The notes beneath the pieces are model-generated. The model was not told the DNA's origin and did not search any database. It worked only from the letters and a program-made list of their open reading frames with translations. The position numbers were made by a program, and so were the translations under genes. Shown one piece after another: positions 1 through 8,222 of a DNA stretch of 28,333 nucleotides. Each line of letters opens with the position of its first letter. Positions within the stretch are counted from its first letter, which is position 1. Source of the stretch: a virus; the IMG/VR virus record IMGVR_UViG_3300023116_000258, positions 1 to 28,333 of that record. The stretch is one strand, 5' to 3'.

Positions 1-165
1 TGCATCCTCTCCGAACAATAAAGGTTGTGAATAGACTTGATCGTTCTCAATACCAAGCATATTTAGTAATCCAGTCATAGCACTTACACTAGGTTCAGAT
101 GTATAACCCATATCTGGACTAGGTCTTGACATTTGTGCTAATTCTTCTTCTGTAATAGGTCTCAT
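1..165 (-). CDS. Partial hypothetical protein (N-terminal 55 residues)
   Basis: The reading frame opens with ATG 17 bases after the stop of the 1221-aa gene and stays open to the left edge, so only the N-terminus is visible. It begins MRPITEEELAQMSRP and has an acidic, Met-rich start with no signal peptide or membrane segment. No strong Shine-Dalgarno precedes the ATG, so it is probably translated by coupling from the gene upstream. The position after the terminase and polyvalent gene suggests a virion or late protein, but I do not recognise the family. Confidence 0.6.
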   Translation of the reverse strand, partial: MRPITEEELAQMSRPSPDMGYTSEPSVSAMTGLLNMLGIENDQVYSQPLLFGEDA

Positions 166-181
166 AATGTAATTCTACCAG

Positions 182-3100
182 TTATTCTCGCCAATCGAGT
201 ATTGTGTTAATTCTGCCTTTGTAATCATTTTTTACAGGTTTAGGTCTTGTATTTGCTTTAATTTCACCTGCTTTATCCCATCTTGCTACTTTTCCGTATT
301 GACCACCAAGATGTTCTCTGTTGCTGTAATATTCTTTAGCACCCACTTTGTTCCAGAATTTTTTGCCATCTGGCGTTATGTCGTAGACTTCTAGTTGAGG
401 AGATACTGAATATGGATCTGCTTTAGATGACTTTTTCATACTGTTTATAAACTTAGTACCCATACCTTTGTTTTTGTCATCAATCATAATATTGATAAGT
501 CCAGTAATAGGTTTTTTATCGCCTACTGTTTGTCTGACAAGTCTAGTTTTACCAACTTCTTTACCTGTAGATTTATCAATGATGTTGTACCAATCATCGC
601 TGGTGTTTTCGTAATTTGTTAGTTTTTCACCTCTAGTTAAATATTCTAATTGAAACTCATCATTTTCTAAACCAAACTTGTTTCTTCCAACTAAACTTAT
701 TGTATTTGGATCTTCGTAATCATATGGTCTAAATGCATTTTCTGGTTTTACTTTGTTTGCACCCTTACTTACTTCATCTAGTAAACCTTTGGATTTGTTA
801 GTAAGATAATTAGGGTTTGTAAACTCATCTGGGAGTAGTCCTATCTTTTGATCTGCAAAGATTGTATCTTCTACTCCTGCCTGTCTATTCTTTTCTCCAA
901 ACTTACCAAAGTTTAACCAAGAGTTTTGACCTCTAGTCTCTGTTGCCAATGCTTTTTGTGCTAATGGTGAATACATAGATGAGTGTGCGATAAATGCGTT
1001 TTCTTCGCCACTTGCTCTAAATCCAACACCTTCTTTAGCATGACCAAAATAATCGTGTACTGCTCTAAATATGTCGTTTGCAGGTGCTATTTCACCATTG
1101 ATTCTAAACTCAGTATCTCTAAGTAATGGATTCTCTGTTACATCAAACTCTACATCGCTACCAAATCCTTGTTTAGTTGGGAAGATGTAAAGATGATTGT
1201 TGTTAGTAATATCGTCTATTGCATCCCATGGATTAGGATAAGGATCAAAGTCTTTCGGATAATATTCAACCTTAAGACCATTGTCTAGCATTACTTTATA
1301 CTGCTCAAGTGTTTCGTCTATTAGTGCGTTGTATGCTTCTACTACTTTAGGATCTCTAGGATTATGCTCCATTTCCTCAAATGCATTAGCAACCTTTGTT
1401 GAGTATTCTTCATCAACCTCTACAAATTCATTGACTGGTTTGTACTCAATACCTTTTTGTTCTGCGTATTGTCTTGATTGATCCTGAATTATTGGACTTG
1501 CTTTTGCAGGATTCTCTCTTCCTACATCTCTTGGTAGACCTACAAGAGACCCGTCTGTTTCTCTTTCTTTATAATACCTCTGATATTCTGGTTTGCGTAT
1601 GACATCTTCTTGCGATACCATGCCAAGGATTCCTCGTACGCTTCCTTCGTCTTGTAGTCCTGTTGTTGTGGTTTTTTGAACATCATCGTCTCCTATTTTA
1701 CCCAATAAAGATACATTTTCTGGATCTAAACTAATTAATCTTTCGTTACCATCTTTAATAGTATCTATTCCATGATACTTAAAGAAATCAGCATTAAATT
1801 CGTTTGGTGTAAAACTACCTCTTGCTAATTTATCTTTTAAGAATTCCTTATGTGTATATGTAGCATTAGGGAATAGTTCATCTACAGAATCTATCATTCT
1901 ATTTATTTGTGCAGGATCTGGATTGTTATAGTCTAATATTCCACCTACTTTTGTTTCTAACTTGTAAATATTGTCTCCAAACTCACCAGTAGTAAGATCT
2001 AATAATGAGTTTTTGATTTGTGGTGCAGAATGTATGCCTTTTGGTAAACCACTACCACCATGTATTGGATCTCTTATTTCTAACTTACCGCCTTCTATTT
2101 CACTTGATGGAGATGCGTGATAAGTTGTAATCGTGTCTCCTTCTTTTATATCTTTAAAAGATTTGACATCTTCGCCTAAGTTCGTTACATCATCAAATCT
2201 AACTATTGCATCTTCTTTTGATACATTCTGGAATGCAGGTAATAATCCTTGTCTTTCTAATTCACTTAAATTAAATCTATCTTGCGTTTCAAATGCTTCT
2301 GCTTCACCCGCTAACTTTTTATAATTCTCAAATCCTTCTAGTCTTGCTTTTTCACCTAGTGATGCATATTCCCAATATAGATCTTGATTAGATTCTTGTA
2401 GTTGCCTTAATTCTTCTGATGCGTTTCTATATGCTGTTTGTCTATCCATGTCTTTTGGATAACCAATATCTTCTAAATCTGAATCACTAATATATTCAAA
2501 ACGATTAGATGCTTTATTGATAAAAGGTATTAATGCTTGGACTCTTTCAGTTCCCTCATCAAACTTTCTTTTTACTTCAGCAGGATAACCTGTATTCATT
2601 ATTAATGAGGTTTCGTTCCTTTGATTTCCACCTCTAGCAGTACCCTCTATTCTTTGTATTGCATGTTGGATTTCATGTGCTAAATATGATTCATAGGTTT
2701 TTTTATCATCCATCTTGGTAGGATTCATCTCAATCAATTGACCATGCATAGGATGATCACCATGAAATACACCACCAGTTCTTTCTGGTAGTTGATACTT
2801 AAATGGTGCTACTTTTAATTCTCTTAATTCTGGATATGTATTGAATAGTGTTGGGTGTTTAATTACTTGCTCTAATGGGCGAAGGTTTAATGGATTTTTT
2901 GGCACATCATCTAATGTTAGTTCCATTTTAGAGTCATCAAACTCATATCGCCATTTATCATCAAGACCTCTAATCAACCCATGTGTATTCCATATTTGTT
3001 CTGGACTCGCACCTTCTGCTTCCATCTTCTGTGCTTTATCAACAAGATCTAGTTTGCCAGTTCTTTCTAGTCCAACCAGACTTCCAAACATTTCACTTCT

Positions 3101-3847
3101 GTTTGACATTTTTGTTTCTGGAAGTTGCCTAGATGCTTTATCAACAAGATCAGCAAATCCTGATTTATCTGCAAGGTTCTGTAGTTTTCTTAATCCACCA
3201 ACAGTTAAATAAGAACCACCCAATACCATACCACCTGTATCTACTGGTCTTTCATACAATGCTTTCTTAAAACCTTCCCATGATCCAAAGTCATTTACAA
3301 TGCTTTTTGCTACTGCATCTGCCATTGCTATATCTTCTTTGTTCCACTCTACACCCGTTATGTTTTGCATTACACCAGATGTAAGATTCAATCCTGTTTG
3401 TACTACATCTTCTGGTTTAGATGCCATCTCTAGTATTCCTAGATTAACTTCTGCTATGTTTTTATCTAGGTTACTTATCTGTTTGTTATATGCATCACCA
3501 TAATCAGTAATATCTGATTCACTAATTAAAGGTGTTTGATTAGTATATTCACCACCACCTATAGCAAACTTGCCTTTATATGGTGCTGTAGGCATTGCTT
3601 CTACTTCTTGTCTCTTTTCCTCTACTCCAAGAATACTTGATCTCATTTCACTAGGAAGTGAGTAGAATGCACTTACTGGATTGTTATTGTATATAAGGTT
3701 TGACGGATCAATATTTAAAAGATTGAATCCTTCTGATGCAGGTTGAGTTATTTGTCCAAGTACACCTGATTGATATTCGTTCTTACTTCCAAATTCATCA
3801 AAGTCTCTATCTGGGTATATGTAATCAAATATGCCTAGTTTTGCCAT
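182..3847 (-). CDS. Large polyvalent protein: zincin, ART-like, His-rich and GNAT-like domains
   Basis: A 1221-residue multi-domain protein. The start is the ATG that shares one base with the terminase stop (TAATG); the upstream extension to 3889 would need an ATT start. Seen: a zinc-metallopeptidase motif HEIQH at about residues 391-395 with EG six residues on, as in polyvalent-protein zincin domains. At about 574-720 is a segment opening TTYHAS and ending in a YHGID/ERLISLDPENV-type stretch, resembling ADP-ribosyltransferase-like domains of polyvalent proteins. At about 925-985 is a conserved block with HDYFGH, GEENAF and TETRGQNSW, which may bind metal. At about 1067-1190 is a GNAT-like fold, with NKGMGTKF matching the acyl-CoA loop and a GKKFWNKVGAKEYY ending. 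Such proteins are thought to be delivered with DNA by phages and conjugative elements and to act on host targets. The enzymatic activities here are inferred from motifs only. Position after the terminase implies late expression. Confidence 0.8.
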   Translation of the reverse strand: MAKLGIFDYIYPDRDFDEFGSKNEYQSGVLGQITQPASEGFNLLNIDPSNLIYNNNPVSAFYSLPSEMRSSILGVEEKRQEVEAMPTAPYKGKFAIGGGEYTNQTPLISESDITDYGDAYNKQISNLDKNIAEVNLGILEMASKPEDVVQTGLNLTSGVMQNITGVEWNKEDIAMADAVAKSIVNDFGSWEGFKKALYERPVDTGGMVLGGSYLTVGGLRKLQNLADKSGFADLVDKASRQLPETKMSNRSEMFGSLVGLERTGKLDLVDKAQKMEAEGASPEQIWNTHGLIRGLDDKWRYEFDDSKMELTLDDVPKNPLNLRPLEQVIKHPTLFNTYPELRELKVAPFKYQLPERTGGVFHGDHPMHGQLIEMNPTKMDDKKTYESYLAHEIQHAIQRIEGTARGGNQRNETSLIMNTGYPAEVKRKFDEGTERVQALIPFINKASNRFEYISDSDLEDIGYPKDMDRQTAYRNASEELRQLQESNQDLYWEYASLGEKARLEGFENYKKLAGEAEAFETQDRFNLSELERQGLLPAFQNVSKEDAIVRFDDVTNLGEDVKSFKDIKEGDTITTYHASPSSEIEGGKLEIRDPIHGGSGLPKGIHSAPQIKNSLLDLTTGEFGDNIYKLETKVGGILDYNNPDPAQINRMIDSVDELFPNATYTHKEFLKDKLARGSFTPNEFNADFFKYHGIDTIKDGNERLISLDPENVSLLGKIGDDDVQKTTTTGLQDEGSVRGILGMVSQEDVIRKPEYQRYYKERETDGSLVGLPRDVGRENPAKASPIIQDQSRQYAEQKGIEYKPVNEFVEVDEEYSTKVANAFEEMEHNPRDPKVVEAYNALIDETLEQYKVMLDNGLKVEYYPKDFDPYPNPWDAIDDITNNNHLYIFPTKQGFGSDVEFDVTENPLLRDTEFRINGEIAPANDIFRAVHDYFGHAKEGVGFRASGEENAFIAHSSMYSPLAQKALATETRGQNSWLNFGKFGEKNRQAGVEDTIFADQKIGLLPDEFTNPNYLTNKSKGLLDEVSKGANKVKPENAFRPYDYEDPNTISLVGRNKFGLENDEFQLEYLTRGEKLTNYENTSDDWYNIIDKSTGKEVGKTRLVRQTVGDKKPITGLINIMIDDKNKGMGTKFINSMKKSSKADPYSVSPQLEVYDITPDGKKFWNKVGAKEYYSNREHLGGQYGKVARWDKAGEIKANTRPKPVKNDYKGRINTILDWRE

Positions 3848-5130
3848 TAAACAACACCTGCTAAGTTTCTTCTGATTGGTTCGCCCCAATTACTTGTGTT
3901 TTCACGATAACCAATTGCTAAATATCTAAATGCATCTGCACCATGAGATGCCCAATCGTGTCTTGGTCTTAAACGCCAAGTCTTACCATTCTCATCCCAA
4001 TCACGGGAATAATTTACCAAACAATCAATTCCCTTCTCTGATTTTACCTCATCAAACCAACATCGTGTAAGCATTGATCTAACTGCTTGTATACCATCAT
4101 CAATAGCAAGTTGTGGTGCTATCTCTACTTGTCTAATACCTAAGTCTGCTAATACTTCTAATCTACTCATACCAGAACCAAGTTCTTTTACTCTAACATC
4201 ATGTGGCAATATATGTTGATCATACACATATCCTTTATCTTGTAAAACTTTTGCATAATGATCTAGTCCTACACCAGATGCTTCATAATAATCAATTAGA
4301 TGTACTTCTGTTCCAATAAACTGTGCAAACCATATAGAAGTAGAATCTCCAATACCTAAGTCCCATGCAGTAATAACACCTTTAGCAGGATTGTATTTAA
4401 CCTCTCTTATTCTTCCTTCTGCTTTTGCTTCTCTCATTTCTGCACTATAGTATGCACCTTCTGAGAATGTTAAGAAGTCTCCCTCCCATATGTGATCATA
4501 GAAGTCTGGTCTTGTTTCTTTATCATGCAATCTTTCATCGGAAAGAACTTTAGGAAACCAGTTATTGTCAGACCAATTAAGAGATACTATCTTTGCACCT
4601 GCGGGAGGATTCTCTCGAAACCTTTGATGTGTTGCAGAGTATTTACTTTCTGGATTCCATGTAACCCATATCTCTGACTCTTGTTCACGAACAGTAGGAA
4701 TTAGTTTTTGCCATGCCATATCAGAAACATTCTCTGCTTCATCTACCCATGCTAATAATATTCTTGCCTTAGACTTTATTGCATCTAATGATTTTCTAAG
4801 ACCAACAAAGACATAATGTATATTACCATCTCTTGATCTTATGTATCTTTCACCACACTCATAATACTTATCTAAGAATGGTACTGCCTTAATTGCTTGT
4901 TTAATCTCTTCTAATGATGAATCATCTAGTGAGTTCTGAAACTCTCGTCCACAAAGTATTTGTCCAGTCCTACCAGAGTTACCCCATTGATAACCTCTGA
5001 TTGCTGTCATCAAAGCAAAGGTTCTAGTCTTTCCTGATCCTCTACCACCATAAGCACCTCTGTATCTTGCATTACCCTCAAATACAGGTACTAACTTATC
5101 TGGTATCTGGATCTGTTCTTTAATCTCCAT
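3847..5130 (-). CDS. terL: Terminase large subunit (packaging ATPase/nuclease)
   Basis: The DNA-packaging motor: it hydrolyses ATP to pump DNA through the portal and cuts the concatemer. With the ATG at 5130 it is 427 residues, usual for PBSX/P22-type large terminases. Seen: Walker A GGRGSGKT at 28-35, Walker B ending VDEA at about 129-132, a coupling-like TWNP motif near 158, and nuclease acidic residues in WDLG (D257), HILPHD (D311) and HGADAFRY (D399). I chose 5130 because a longer version would need a TTG at 5145; ATG 5130 overlaps the small-subunit gene by 11 bases, as expected for coupled terminase genes. The stop overlaps the start of the polyvalent gene by one base. Confidence 0.95.
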   Translation of the reverse strand: MEIKEQIQIPDKLVPVFEGNARYRGAYGGRGSGKTRTFALMTAIRGYQWGNSGRTGQILCGREFQNSLDDSSLEEIKQAIKAVPFLDKYYECGERYIRSRDGNIHYVFVGLRKSLDAIKSKARILLAWVDEAENVSDMAWQKLIPTVREQESEIWVTWNPESKYSATHQRFRENPPAGAKIVSLNWSDNNWFPKVLSDERLHDKETRPDFYDHIWEGDFLTFSEGAYYSAEMREAKAEGRIREVKYNPAKGVITAWDLGIGDSTSIWFAQFIGTEVHLIDYYEASGVGLDHYAKVLQDKGYVYDQHILPHDVRVKELGSGMSRLEVLADLGIRQVEIAPQLAIDDGIQAVRSMLTRCWFDEVKSEKGIDCLVNYSRDWDENGKTWRLRPRHDWASHGADAFRYLAIGYRENTSNWGEPIRRNLAGVV

Positions 5131-5494
5131 CAGGTCTAACACCAACTAATTCTATTACTGTTGGTTTCATAGATCCATCGCTTGAACTGATGTCTGTTTC
5201 TATCCTGTCAGAGTAACCATGTTTAGTTAGCATCATCTTTGTAGTAGAAGCATTAAATTCGTTTGATAGACCGCCATTTATGAGTCCTCTTGCCTGTTTT
5301 GTTAATACCTTCTTATAGATGTCGGAAAACTCATCATATTTGTCCTTCCAATCGTAGACTGTATCTCTATGAATATCTAGCGTATCTGCTAATCCTTCAA
5401 CGCTTGGTACAAAGTCTCCATGCTTCCTAAAGTTCTTTAAATAGTCTCTTGCTATATCTAATAGTTCTTCACTATATTTTGTTGGTCTTGCCAT
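5120..5494 (-). CDS. terS: Terminase small subunit
   Basis: A 124-residue protein that recognises the packaging site and hands DNA to the large subunit. The N-terminus (MARPTKYSEELLDIARDYL) and following VEGLADTLDIHRDTVYDWK form a helix-turn-helix at about residues 30-50, as in Sf6 gp1-like small terminases. A helical region follows (KKVLTKQARGLINGGL) and a disordered tail. It starts in a TAATG overlap with the preceding small gene and has a GGAGG-type ribosome binding site. Gene order small-large terminase supports the call. Cos or pac type packaging cannot be decided from the sequence. Confidence 0.9.
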   Translation of the reverse strand: MARPTKYSEELLDIARDYLKNFRKHGDFVPSVEGLADTLDIHRDTVYDWKDKYDEFSDIYKKVLTKQARGLINGGLSNEFNASTTKMMLTKHGYSDRIETDISSSDGSMKPTVIELVGVRPDGD

Positions 5495-5697
5495 TAGTGT
5501 ATTCCTCCATGAGGTCGAAGGTTGATAAACTCATCGTCTATCTCTTCTCTCGTTGTTAATACAACATTATGAGCATCAATAACATCTATCATTGGATCAC
5601 TACTTATGATCATCAATGCAGTTAGATATAGTTCAAATAAATCTACTGAATCATATTCACTTAGTCTTAATTCATGTGCTATATCATCTATGTCCAT
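5494..5697 (-). CDS. Hypothetical acidic 67-aa protein
   Basis: With the ATG at 5697 this is 67 residues, acidic and helical (MDIDDIAHELRLSEYDSVDL). The longer frame to 5763 would need a TTG and would overlap the upstream gene by 80 bases; the ATG gives a 14-base overlap. The stop shares one base with the small-terminase ATG (TAATG), so it is probably co-translated with the packaging genes. I do not recognise the family; the position suggests a role in replication-to-packaging transition, but that is only context. Confidence 0.6.
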   Translation of the reverse strand: MDIDDIAHELRLSEYDSVDLFELYLTALMIISSDPMIDVIDAHNVVLTTREEIDDEFINLRPHGGIH

Positions 5698-6115
5698 TCT
5701 GCTCTCGCTTGTAACCCATTGATTCAAAATATAAATCTTCAGGTCTAGGGAGCATAATACCAAATTCTATGGCAAACATGTCAATATCAATTAAGTAGTC
5801 TTTCATTTCTTCTACCTTTAACTCAGTAGTAGATCGTAATGCTTGAATACTTTTATCTTTTGTTTTAACTATTCTGTACCCTAAAAACTTATCTCTCATG
5901 ATGTCATGCATAGCATCTTTTGTGTATCCTGTTTCACTTGACAAAATACCAATCCACTTCCAATACAGTTTATTTTGTTTCTCTGATCTGGTCATCTTAT
6001 CTTCCTTAATAGTAATTACTGCTTTGTCTGCTTTAGGATGTTCTTTGTAAAATGACTTCACCATGTGCTCAAAGATTTCTGTTTTAGGTTTATCTTTCTG
6101 GATTACTCTTCTCAT
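5684..6115 (-). CDS. NinB-like recombination protein
   Basis: A 143-residue protein with a TRSEKQNKLYWKWIG motif near residue 40, then a conserved block with LRSTTELKVEEMKDYL and FGIMLPRPED in the C-terminal half. This layout resembles NinB/YbcN-type phage proteins, which bind single-stranded DNA and act with phage recombination functions; the assignment rests on motif resemblance only. The ATG at 6115 overlaps the upstream stop as ATGA, so I prefer it to the ATG at 6148. It lies between regulatory-looking winged-helix genes and the terminase genes. Confidence 0.55.
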   Translation of the reverse strand: MRRVIQKDKPKTEIFEHMVKSFYKEHPKADKAVITIKEDKMTRSEKQNKLYWKWIGILSSETGYTKDAMHDIMRDKFLGYRIVKTKDKSIQALRSTTELKVEEMKDYLIDIDMFAIEFGIMLPRPEDLYFESMGYKREQNGHR

Positions 6116-6327
6116 AGTTTCTGAAAGTAGTGTACGAATCTGGAACATGCATTAGTTATCTCTACTTCTTTTGCATAACCATCATCACATAGTTCATGAG
6201 ACAATTTTCTGATCACTTCACAATTAGTATCGATTCCATCTATTTTCAATAACTTTTGCATTTGATCAGTCGATAGTGGTGCATCAACTCTAAGTATGTT
6301 TAATATTTTATCTTTTAGTTCAGTCAT
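6112..6327 (-). CDS. Small winged-helix-like protein
   Basis: A 71-residue protein. The sequence LKDKILNILRVDAPLSTDQM followed by CEVIRKLSHELCDDGYAKEV reads as two helices, a recognition-type helix and a wing, as in winged helix-turn-helix DNA-binding domains. It overlaps the preceding gene by 8 bases and is coupled to the NinB-like gene by ATGA. It may regulate the middle or late genes; the target is unknown. Confidence 0.6.
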   Translation of the reverse strand: MTELKDKILNILRVDAPLSTDQMQKLLKIDGIDTNCEVIRKLSHELCDDGYAKEVEITNACSRFVHYFQKL

Positions 6328-6604
6328 TCATTAATCTCCAAGTATGTACCTTTACACCATAAGATCCCATCTTCATAACATCTGTCTTTTGCAACTTACC
6401 CTGAGATGTTAATACACTCATTGCTCTTACTACACTAGCAGTAGGATAGTTATATCCAAAGATCCTGCACTTCTTTTCAACATCTTCTCTGCTTAAATTC
6501 TCATCTTTAACAAACAATCCAAGAATAATATCTTCTTGCTTAAATGAATTTTTAATTGATCTATCTAATTCTTTGCCTTTTGATTTATTAGTATTAAAAA
6601 ACAT
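6320..6604 (-). CDS. Winged-helix-like DNA-binding candidate
   Basis: With the ATG at 6604 this is 94 residues. That start has a strong GAGGAGA ribosome binding site five to seven bases upstream, and it lies just after a terminator-like hairpin, so longer versions running through the hairpin into the upstream gene are rejected. The C-terminal half (EDVEKKCRIFGYNYP, then SVVRAMSVLTSQGKLQ and a GVKVHTWRL strand) fits a winged helix. A second winged-helix-like gene follows directly, forming a pair before the recombination and packaging genes. Confidence 0.65.
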   Translation of the reverse strand: MFFNTNKSKGKELDRSIKNSFKQEDIILGLFVKDENLSREDVEKKCRIFGYNYPTASVVRAMSVLTSQGKLQKTDVMKMGSYGVKVHTWRLMND

Positions 6605-6620
6605 AACATTCTCCTCTAAG

Positions 6621-6650
6621 TTAAAAAGGGAGGTGTTACCCTCCCGTTGA
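6621..6650 (-). terminator. Rho-independent terminator-like hairpin
   Basis: On the minus strand a stem GGGAGG / CCTCCC with a short loop (arms at 6640-6645 and 6628-6633) is followed by five Ts at 6623-6627. It lies between the 102-aa gene and the winged-helix gene and should end or attenuate transcripts from the 7300 promoter before the recombination/terminase genes. Confidence 0.7.
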
Positions 6651-6959
6651 TTAAAAACATGGATCTCTGTAAGTATCTGGTTCATCACTAGGAGACCAGT
6701 ATCCAGTTTGACTACCCATCTCTCTCCAGTATGATCTGCCATGCTTGTTAGTTCTGTATGAGATCACTCTAGTTTTTCTGTTCTCATCAAAAGCATGTAT
6801 CCACTTCTGGTTGTTGTAGTAATCACCTACTTGTGTTGAGTCCATACTTTGTACCTCGATACGAGTTGGTGAGATTTGTTTGACAACTGCATAAGCATAT
6901 CTGTCTGATCCAATTTGGTAAGTAAAAAATGGTTCGTTGTTATAGTTAGTTTTTTTCAT
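6651..6959 (-). CDS. Hypothetical 102-aa protein
   Basis: A 102-residue protein rich in aromatic and polar residues (MKKTNYNNEPFFTYQIGSDR ... EMGSQTGYWSPSDEPDTY), probably a small beta-rich soluble protein. There is no signal peptide or membrane segment. Its ATG shares one base with the stop of the preceding gene (TAATG), and its stop is followed by a terminator-like hairpin, so it is the last gene of the unit starting at the 7300 promoter. I do not recognise the family. Confidence 0.7.
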   Translation of the reverse strand: MKKTNYNNEPFFTYQIGSDRYAYAVVKQISPTRIEVQSMDSTQVGDYYNNQKWIHAFDENRKTRVISYRTNKHGRSYWREMGSQTGYWSPSDEPDTYRDPCF

Positions 6960-7261
6960 TACACTCTCTCCACTACTAATTCATTTGTATTCATGTTGTA
7001 ATCAATATAATCATTACCAAGTTTGACTACACCAGTTCTATGGTTCTTTTCTAAATGGTATAAATCCTCATTATTTTTTGGATCACCATCTACCTCTGTG
7101 AAAAATATTGATCTTGACCAAAGGCAAGTATTTTCATATGGAGTGTTTTTGAATTGTTTTCTGAAGTCGTTATCATATACTGACTGAACAATTACCTCTA
7201 CACCATTAAAGTTATAGTGTTTGCCTTCTACAATGTTAGTGTCAATAGATAAATTTTGCAT
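6959..7261 (-). CDS. Hypothetical 100-aa early protein
   Basis: First gene after the promoter at 7294-7321, with an AAGGAG ribosome binding site eight bases before the ATG. The 100-residue product is polar and beta-rich (GKHYNFNGVEVIVQSVYDND). No membrane segment or known motif is visible. Direct control by the shared promoter/operator module marks it as an early, possibly host-acting protein. Confidence 0.7.
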   Translation of the reverse strand: MQNLSIDTNIVEGKHYNFNGVEVIVQSVYDNDFRKQFKNTPYENTCLWSRSIFFTEVDGDPKNNEDLYHLEKNHRTGVVKLGNDYIDYNMNTNELVVERV

Positions 7262-7293
7262 TTTTAGATCTCCTTCTTTATTAAAGTAAGTAC

Positions 7294-7321
7294 ATTATAT
7301 CACATTTGATATACATGTCAA
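7294..7321 (-). promoter_or_regulatory. Early promoter with operator palindrome (copy 1)
   Basis: On the minus strand a perfect TTGACA (7316-7321), 16-bp spacer and perfect TATAAT (7294-7299). The spacer and -10 carry the palindrome ATATCA-N4-TGATAT at 7297-7312 (TATATCA/TGATATA if extended). It is the nearest promoter to the 100-aa gene starting at 7261 and closely matches three others in the window. Confidence 0.85.
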
Positions 7322-7333
7322 ATATATTTTTAA

Positions 7334-7750
7334 TTATTCTTCACCTACAGGTTGATCTCTTTCCCATACTCTTTGACCATCAATCCAGATAAACTCTTTA
7401 CCATCAAATAGTTCACCTGTAACCTCAACTCTAACATGAAGTCCTAGATCAACAAGTTTCTCCCATATTGGCATTATTGGACTCCAAGCACTAACACAAT
7501 TAAATTCAAGAACTGATAGATTTTTGAAATCAGTATCACATTGAATATTTACAACTTCATTTATATCGCTCTTAGAACCCCAATTAGTGTCTCTCCATAC
7601 TCTTTGCATATTTGACTCTTCAAGAGATTGCTCAATAGGTTCTGGTGTTACTACTTGACATAGTGTTTGTTTTTCTACCGCACCCCAAAGACGAACGATT
7701 ACTGATCTATCACCTTCAAGTCTTACTTTTTGTCTTACAATATTTGGCAT
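7334..7750 (-). CDS. DUF1281/Api92-like protein
   Basis: A 138-residue protein starting MPNIVRQKVRLEGD and containing WRDTNWGSKSDINEV in the middle, followed by FNCVSAWSPIMPIWEKL. This order is typical of Api92-like (DUF1281, YubB-type ferredoxin-fold) proteins seen on phages and plasmids; their function is not established. It has its own promoter/operator module at 7782-7809 and a GAGAGG ribosome binding site. Assignment is by motif memory, not alignment. Confidence 0.65.
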   Translation of the reverse strand: MPNIVRQKVRLEGDRSVIVRLWGAVEKQTLCQVVTPEPIEQSLEESNMQRVWRDTNWGSKSDINEVVNIQCDTDFKNLSVLEFNCVSAWSPIMPIWEKLVDLGLHVRVEVTGELFDGKEFIWIDGQRVWERDQPVGEE

Positions 7751-7781
7751 TTTCGACCTCTCATTTGTTTAAAGTAAGTAC

Positions 7782-7809
7782 ATTATATCACATACGATAT
7801 ATGTGTCAA
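7782..7809 (-). promoter_or_regulatory. Early promoter with operator palindrome (copy 2)
   Basis: TTGACA (7804-7809), 16-bp spacer, TATAAT (7782-7787) on the minus strand, with the palindrome at 7784-7801. The left half is perfect (ATATCA on the plus strand) and the right half has one change (CGATAT). The bases just past the -10 (AAAGTAAGTAC on the plus strand) are identical to copy 1, so the two units share their transcript start sequence. Confidence 0.85.
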
Positions 7810-7812
7810 GAA

Positions 7813-7980
7813 TTATTTTAAATATTTTTTCTTGTTTGCAATCGCTTGATATGTCTCGATATGAGACTTTACTCTTTTCTTCTGATCAGTAGTCAGGGTG
7901 TTCCAAAACTCTAGTTTTTCGGAGTCTGATGCGTTTATAAGTTTTATTGCTTTGGCGTTCAGGCAACCCTGAATTACCAT
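7813..7980 (-). CDS. Hypothetical basic 55-aa protein
   Basis: A short gene of 55 residues fitting exactly between the 82-aa gene, which it overlaps by 7 bases, and the promoter at 7782. It begins MVIQGCLNAKAIKL and ends in a helical, lysine-rich stretch (DQKKRVKSHIETYQAIANKK). No known domain is recognised. The overlap with its neighbour and continuity of the operon support a real gene. Confidence 0.55.
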   Translation of the reverse strand: MVIQGCLNAKAIKLINASDSEKLEFWNTLTTDQKKRVKSHIETYQAIANKKKYLK

Positions 7981-8222
7981 TTCTTACAAGACCAGTAACC
8001 TGCGGATAGTTTAGATTTCTTTTCATCACATTTATGTCTAGCACGAAAAGATTTGCGTCTTGCAGGGATGTTTTTCTTGATAGTCATATTAGGATCACCA
8101 AAGCGTACTAATCTTACTGTATCGCCTTCTTTTGCTAATACTGCAAACTTTTTAGATTTGTTTGGAGTTCTTTTAGGTTTGTTATAACCAGAAAACCTTT
8201 CACCTCTATATGTTATCGCCAT
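7974..8222 (-). CDS. Small basic conserved phage protein (DUF6321-like)
   Basis: An 82-residue basic protein ending in the block VRFGDPNMTIKKNIPARRKS, then FRARHKCDEKKSKLSAGYWS and CKKW. This C-terminal pattern (RFGDPxM, RRxSFRARHxCD, YWSCxxW) is common in marine phage genomes and I associate it with DUF6321, without certainty. The two Cys and one His may bind a metal or nucleic acid. It overlaps the HNH gene by 17 bases. Confidence 0.7.
   Translation of the reverse strand: MAITYRGERFSGYNKPKRTPNKSKKFAVLAKEGDTVRLVRFGDPNMTIKKNIPARRKSFRARHKCDEKKSKLSAGYWSCKKW

Noticed and set aside
2841-3212. Plus-strand reading frames inside the large minus-strand genes (for example 2841-3212, 8376-8765, 26686-27123, 27697-28179)
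   Set aside because: They are antisense shadows of well-supported genes: Ser/Cys/Leu-rich, without motifs and mostly without ribosome sites.
5131-5145. TTG start for the large terminase at 5145
   Set aside because: The ATG at 5130 is better, keeps an 11-base overlap with the small-subunit gene, and the family usually starts close to this point.
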